DNA from: Pseudomonas taeanensis MS-3
GTDB taxonomy: Bacteria; Pseudomonadota; Gammaproteobacteria; Pseudomonadales; Pseudomonadaceae
Assembly (NCBI RefSeq): GCF_000498575.2
Contig: NZ_AWSQ01000006.1
Location: forward strand, 62,001-126,000
Direction of reading: 5' to 3'
DNA length: 64,000 bases
Position 1 is the stretch's first letter. Each line of letters starts with the position of its first letter. A model generated the notes under the pieces. That model saw only the letters and a program-made list of their open reading frames with translations, did no database searches and was not told the origin of the DNA. The translations under genes and the position numbers were made by a program. This document shows positions 62,121 through 64,000 of this stretch, piece by piece.

Positions 62121-62702
62121 TTAGGCCACCTGCTGCGTCTGCCGCACGAACTCGATCAACTCGGGATAGAACGCGCGAAAATCCTCGCTCAGCGGCTCAT
62201 ACAGGTTCTCCAACTCGATCAGGCTGCCCTCCAGCAGGCCAGGCCGCGACAGACGCCGGCCCATGCCATTGATCACCTGCTCCAGCACGGCGAAATCGCG
62301 GTAGCTGCCCAGCCAGTCCTGAGCGGCCATGCGCGGTGCAATCAGAGCCAGGCGCTCAGGCAGCTCCGGCTCGGCGGCCAGCACCCGATAGACCCGCCCG
62401 GTGAACTGCGGCAATGGCTCGGTCGCGTAATCCGCCCAGTGCAGCGCCAGGCAATGGTCGAAAAACAGGTCCAGCAGGATTCCCGAGCAGCGCCGCCGCT
62501 CGGCGGGAAAACGCGCACGGGCCTGGGCCTGCAGCGGATGGCTGTCGGTAAAGGCATCGATGCGCCGGTGCAGGCGGATCGCCGCCTCGATGTCCGCCGG
62601 CCACTGTCCGGCCAGGCGGCCTTTGACGAAGTCGCCATAAAGGCTGCCGAGCAGTTGCGCCGGCGCGTCGCCGCCGAGGTGTAAGTGCGCGAGGTAGTTC
62701 AT
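62121..62702 (-). CDS. acpH: ACP phosphodiesterase AcpH
   Basis: Acyl carrier protein phosphodiesterase that removes the phosphopantetheine arm (AcpH, DUF479), 193 residues. Family features: MNYLAHLHL at the start, LLGSLYGDFVKG, RIDAFTDSHP and DLFFDHCLA with metal-binding His/Asp residues (HD-like fold). It is convergent with the ATPase gene. Confidence 0.9.
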   Translation of the reverse strand: MNYLAHLHLGGDAPAQLLGSLYGDFVKGRLAGQWPADIEAAIRLHRRIDAFTDSHPLQAQARARFPAERRRCSGILLDLFFDHCLALHWADYATEPLPQFTGRVYRVLAAEPELPERLALIAPRMAAQDWLGSYRDFAVLEQVINGMGRRLSRPGLLEGSLIELENLYEPLSEDFRAFYPELIEFVRQTQQVA

Positions 62703-62785
62703 CTGGTGAGCTTACCCCGTCGGCACGGATTGGGCAGTGGCTTTTATCAGCCCCGTCGATGAGCACTATCGGCGCAAACGAACGG

Positions 62786-62830
62786 TATATCGTCAAGGCC
62801 CGATATAGAGTTCGCTGCATCGCGATATAG
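62786..62830. promoter_or_regulatory. Candidate operator of ArsR-type regulator
   Basis: TATATCG (62786-62792) and CGATATA (62801-62807) form an inverted repeat with an 8-nt spacer. CGATATAG occurs at 62802-62809 (with the preceding C) and again at 62823-62830, two helical turns further. It lies 30-75 nt before the ArsR start. Confidence 0.5.
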
Positions 62831-62859
62831 CGCTACAGCACCCCCTTGGAACTCTGAAG

Positions 62860-63162
62860 ATGCCCATCGATATCGATGAAGTAATCAAAGCCCTGGCCCA
62901 CCCGGTGCGCCGCGACATCCTGCACTGGCTGAAAGATCCGCAGGCCTACTTCGCCGATCAGGAGAGCCCGCTGGAGCTTGGCGTGTGCGCCGGCAAGATC
63001 GACCAGCGCACCGGCCTGGCTCAGTCGACGGTCTCCGCCCACCTGGCCACCTTGCAACGCGCCGGACTGGTGAGCAGCAAGAAGGTCGGCCAGTGGCACT
63101 TTTTCAAACGCAACGAAGACTGCATCCAGGCCTTCCTGCGTCATATCAGCCACGAACTGTAA
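62860..63162 (+). CDS. ArsR/HTH family transcriptional regulator
   Basis: Regulator of 100 residues with the ArsR winged helix (ALAHPVRRDILHWL, TGLAQSTVSAHLATLQRAGL). A single Cys (LGVCAGKID) lies in the segment before the DNA-binding helix, so classical As/Cd ligation is not seen; it may sense a thiol-reactive or organic compound. It is 75 nt upstream of an Old Yellow Enzyme gene, as in systems where such regulators respond to electrophiles. Confidence 0.87.
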   Translation: MPIDIDEVIKALAHPVRRDILHWLKDPQAYFADQESPLELGVCAGKIDQRTGLAQSTVSAHLATLQRAGLVSSKKVGQWHFFKRNEDCIQAFLRHISHEL

Positions 63163-63237
63163 CCCGCGGCGGATCTAGCTTCCGCCAGCCCAACCCGAAC
63201 CCGCACGTACCCCCATACCCTGACTGAGGATCATCCG

Positions 63238-64000
63238 ATGCCTACTCTCTTCGACCCGATCACCATAGGCGAACTGCAACTCGCCAACCGCATCATCATG
63301 GCGCCCCTGACCCGCACCCGTGCCGACGCAGGCCGCGTGCCCAACGCCTTGATGGCCGAGTATTACGTGCAGCGCGCCTCGGCCGGGCTGATCATCAGTG
63401 AAGCCACCGCGGTCACGCCGATGGGCGTCGGCTACCCGGACACGCCGGGCATCTGGTCGGCCGATCAGGTACGCGGCTGGAGCAATATCACCAAGGCGGT
63501 GCATGGTCACGGCGGCAAGATCGTCCTGCAGCTGTGGCACGTCGGCCGTATCTCCGACCCTAGCCACCTAGACGGAGAAACACCGGTGGCGCCCAGTGCC
63601 ATCGCCGCCAAGGGCCACGTCAGCCTGCTGCGACCGCTGCGCGACCATCCTGTGCCGCGCGCCCTGGAGACCGAGGAAATCGCCGATATCGTCGAGGCCT
63701 ATCGCATCGGCGCGGAGAACGCCAAGGCCGCCGGTTTCGACGGTGTGGAAATCCACGGCGCCAACGGCTACCTGCTCGACCAGTTCCTCCAGGACAGCAC
63801 CAATAAGCGCACCGACCGCTATGGCGGCTCCCTGGAAAATCGTGCGCGCCTGCTGCTGGAAGTCACCGATGCGGCGATCTCCGTATGGGGGGCCGGCCGG
63901 GTCGGCGTGCATCTGGCGCCGCGCGCCGACTCCCATGACATGGGCGATTCCAACCGCGCCGAAACTTTCACCTATGTCGCCAGTGAGCTGGGCAAGCGCG
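63238..64000 (+). CDS. Alkene reductase (Old Yellow Enzyme family), 3' truncated by window
   Basis: FMN enzyme that reduces activated C=C bonds or nitro groups with NAD(P)H (NemA/XenB group). Visible: the N-terminal FMN region (ANRIIMAPLTRTRAD), the substrate-binding H-x-x-N segment EIHGANGYLLDQFLQD, and RYGGSLENRARLL. It has no stop before the window end, so about 254 residues are seen and the C-terminus is missing. GAGGATCATCCG precedes the ATG at 63238. Probably controlled by the ArsR-type neighbour. Confidence 0.92.
   Translation, partial: MPTLFDPITIGELQLANRIIMAPLTRTRADAGRVPNALMAEYYVQRASAGLIISEATAVTPMGVGYPDTPGIWSADQVRGWSNITKAVHGHGGKIVLQLWHVGRISDPSHLDGETPVAPSAIAAKGHVSLLRPLRDHPVPRALETEEIADIVEAYRIGAENAKAAGFDGVEIHGANGYLLDQFLQDSTNKRTDRYGGSLENRARLLLEVTDAAISVWGAGRVGVHLAPRADSHDMGDSNRAETFTYVASELGKR

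Noticed and set aside
1..64000. CRISPR arrays, tRNA or rRNA genes
   Set aside because: No regularly spaced short repeats and no tRNA-like or rRNA-like segments were noticed by eye; a dedicated scan was not possible.

Overview
The window looks like a chromosomal piece of a Pseudomonas (sensu lato). The DNA is GC-rich, gene density is high, and the families are typical of the genus: rsmC, mqo, a pykA / enoyl-CoA hydratase / ferredoxin reductase / GGDEF / class I fumarase block that I remember as syntenic with PA4329-PA4333 of P. aeruginosa, olsBA, AcpH, and Pseudomonas-type REP hairpins. The species cannot be told from this sequence alone. No tRNA, rRNA or CRISPR array was seen.

Layout. 1-11 kb holds housekeeping and stress genes (rsmC, a TMEM165/GDT1 transporter behind a yybP-ykoY manganese riboswitch, an extended SDR, an M48 lipoprotein protease, a dCache-like chemoreceptor, a SRAP protein, small zinc-ribbon and DUF2007 genes, an acyltransferase, YajG). 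11-23 kb is central metabolism (malate:quinone oxidoreductase, pyruvate kinase, fumarase) mixed with PilZ and GGDEF signalling genes and a phospholipase D-like lipoprotein. 24-27 kb has a translationally coupled GNAT / carbon-nitrogen hydrolase pair that other bacteria carry as one fused protein. 26.8-31.1 kb is a tight operon: thermostable-hemolysin family protein, AMP-dependent acyl ligase, haem-oxygenase-like (HDO) diiron protein, SDR and exported TPR protein. It resembles an uncharacterised lipid or acyl-modifying pathway. It is followed by a chemoreceptor, an OmpR-type two-component system and a second diguanylate cyclase.

37.1-52.1 kb is an accessory block. It has a five-gene operon (FAD oxidoreductase, CaiT-like BCCT transporter, two divergent enolase-superfamily proteins, GntR/FCD regulator) that probably takes up and degrades a betaine-like or related compound. 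After it come a cupin-MFS pair under a divergent LysR gene, a HAD dehalogenase, and a redox group (YghU-type GST, DsbA/FrnE-type protein, AhpD-like protein) next to a divergent TetR gene with twin operators. Two ~160 bp MITE-like direct copies flank the catabolic operon. IS5-type transposase remnants and further element-end-like sequences are scattered through the block, and one lies at its right edge.

52.2-64 kb returns to core-like genes: an RHH protein, a DJ-1/PfpI protein, a ClsB-like enzyme, a serine hydrolase, an acyl-CoA dehydrogenase-like gene divergent from olsBA (ornithine lipid synthesis, with a Pho-box-like array upstream), a P2-type cation ATPase, AcpH, and an ArsR-type regulator followed by an Old Yellow Enzyme gene cut by the window end.

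All functions are read from sequence motifs, family memory and gene context. No database search was run.
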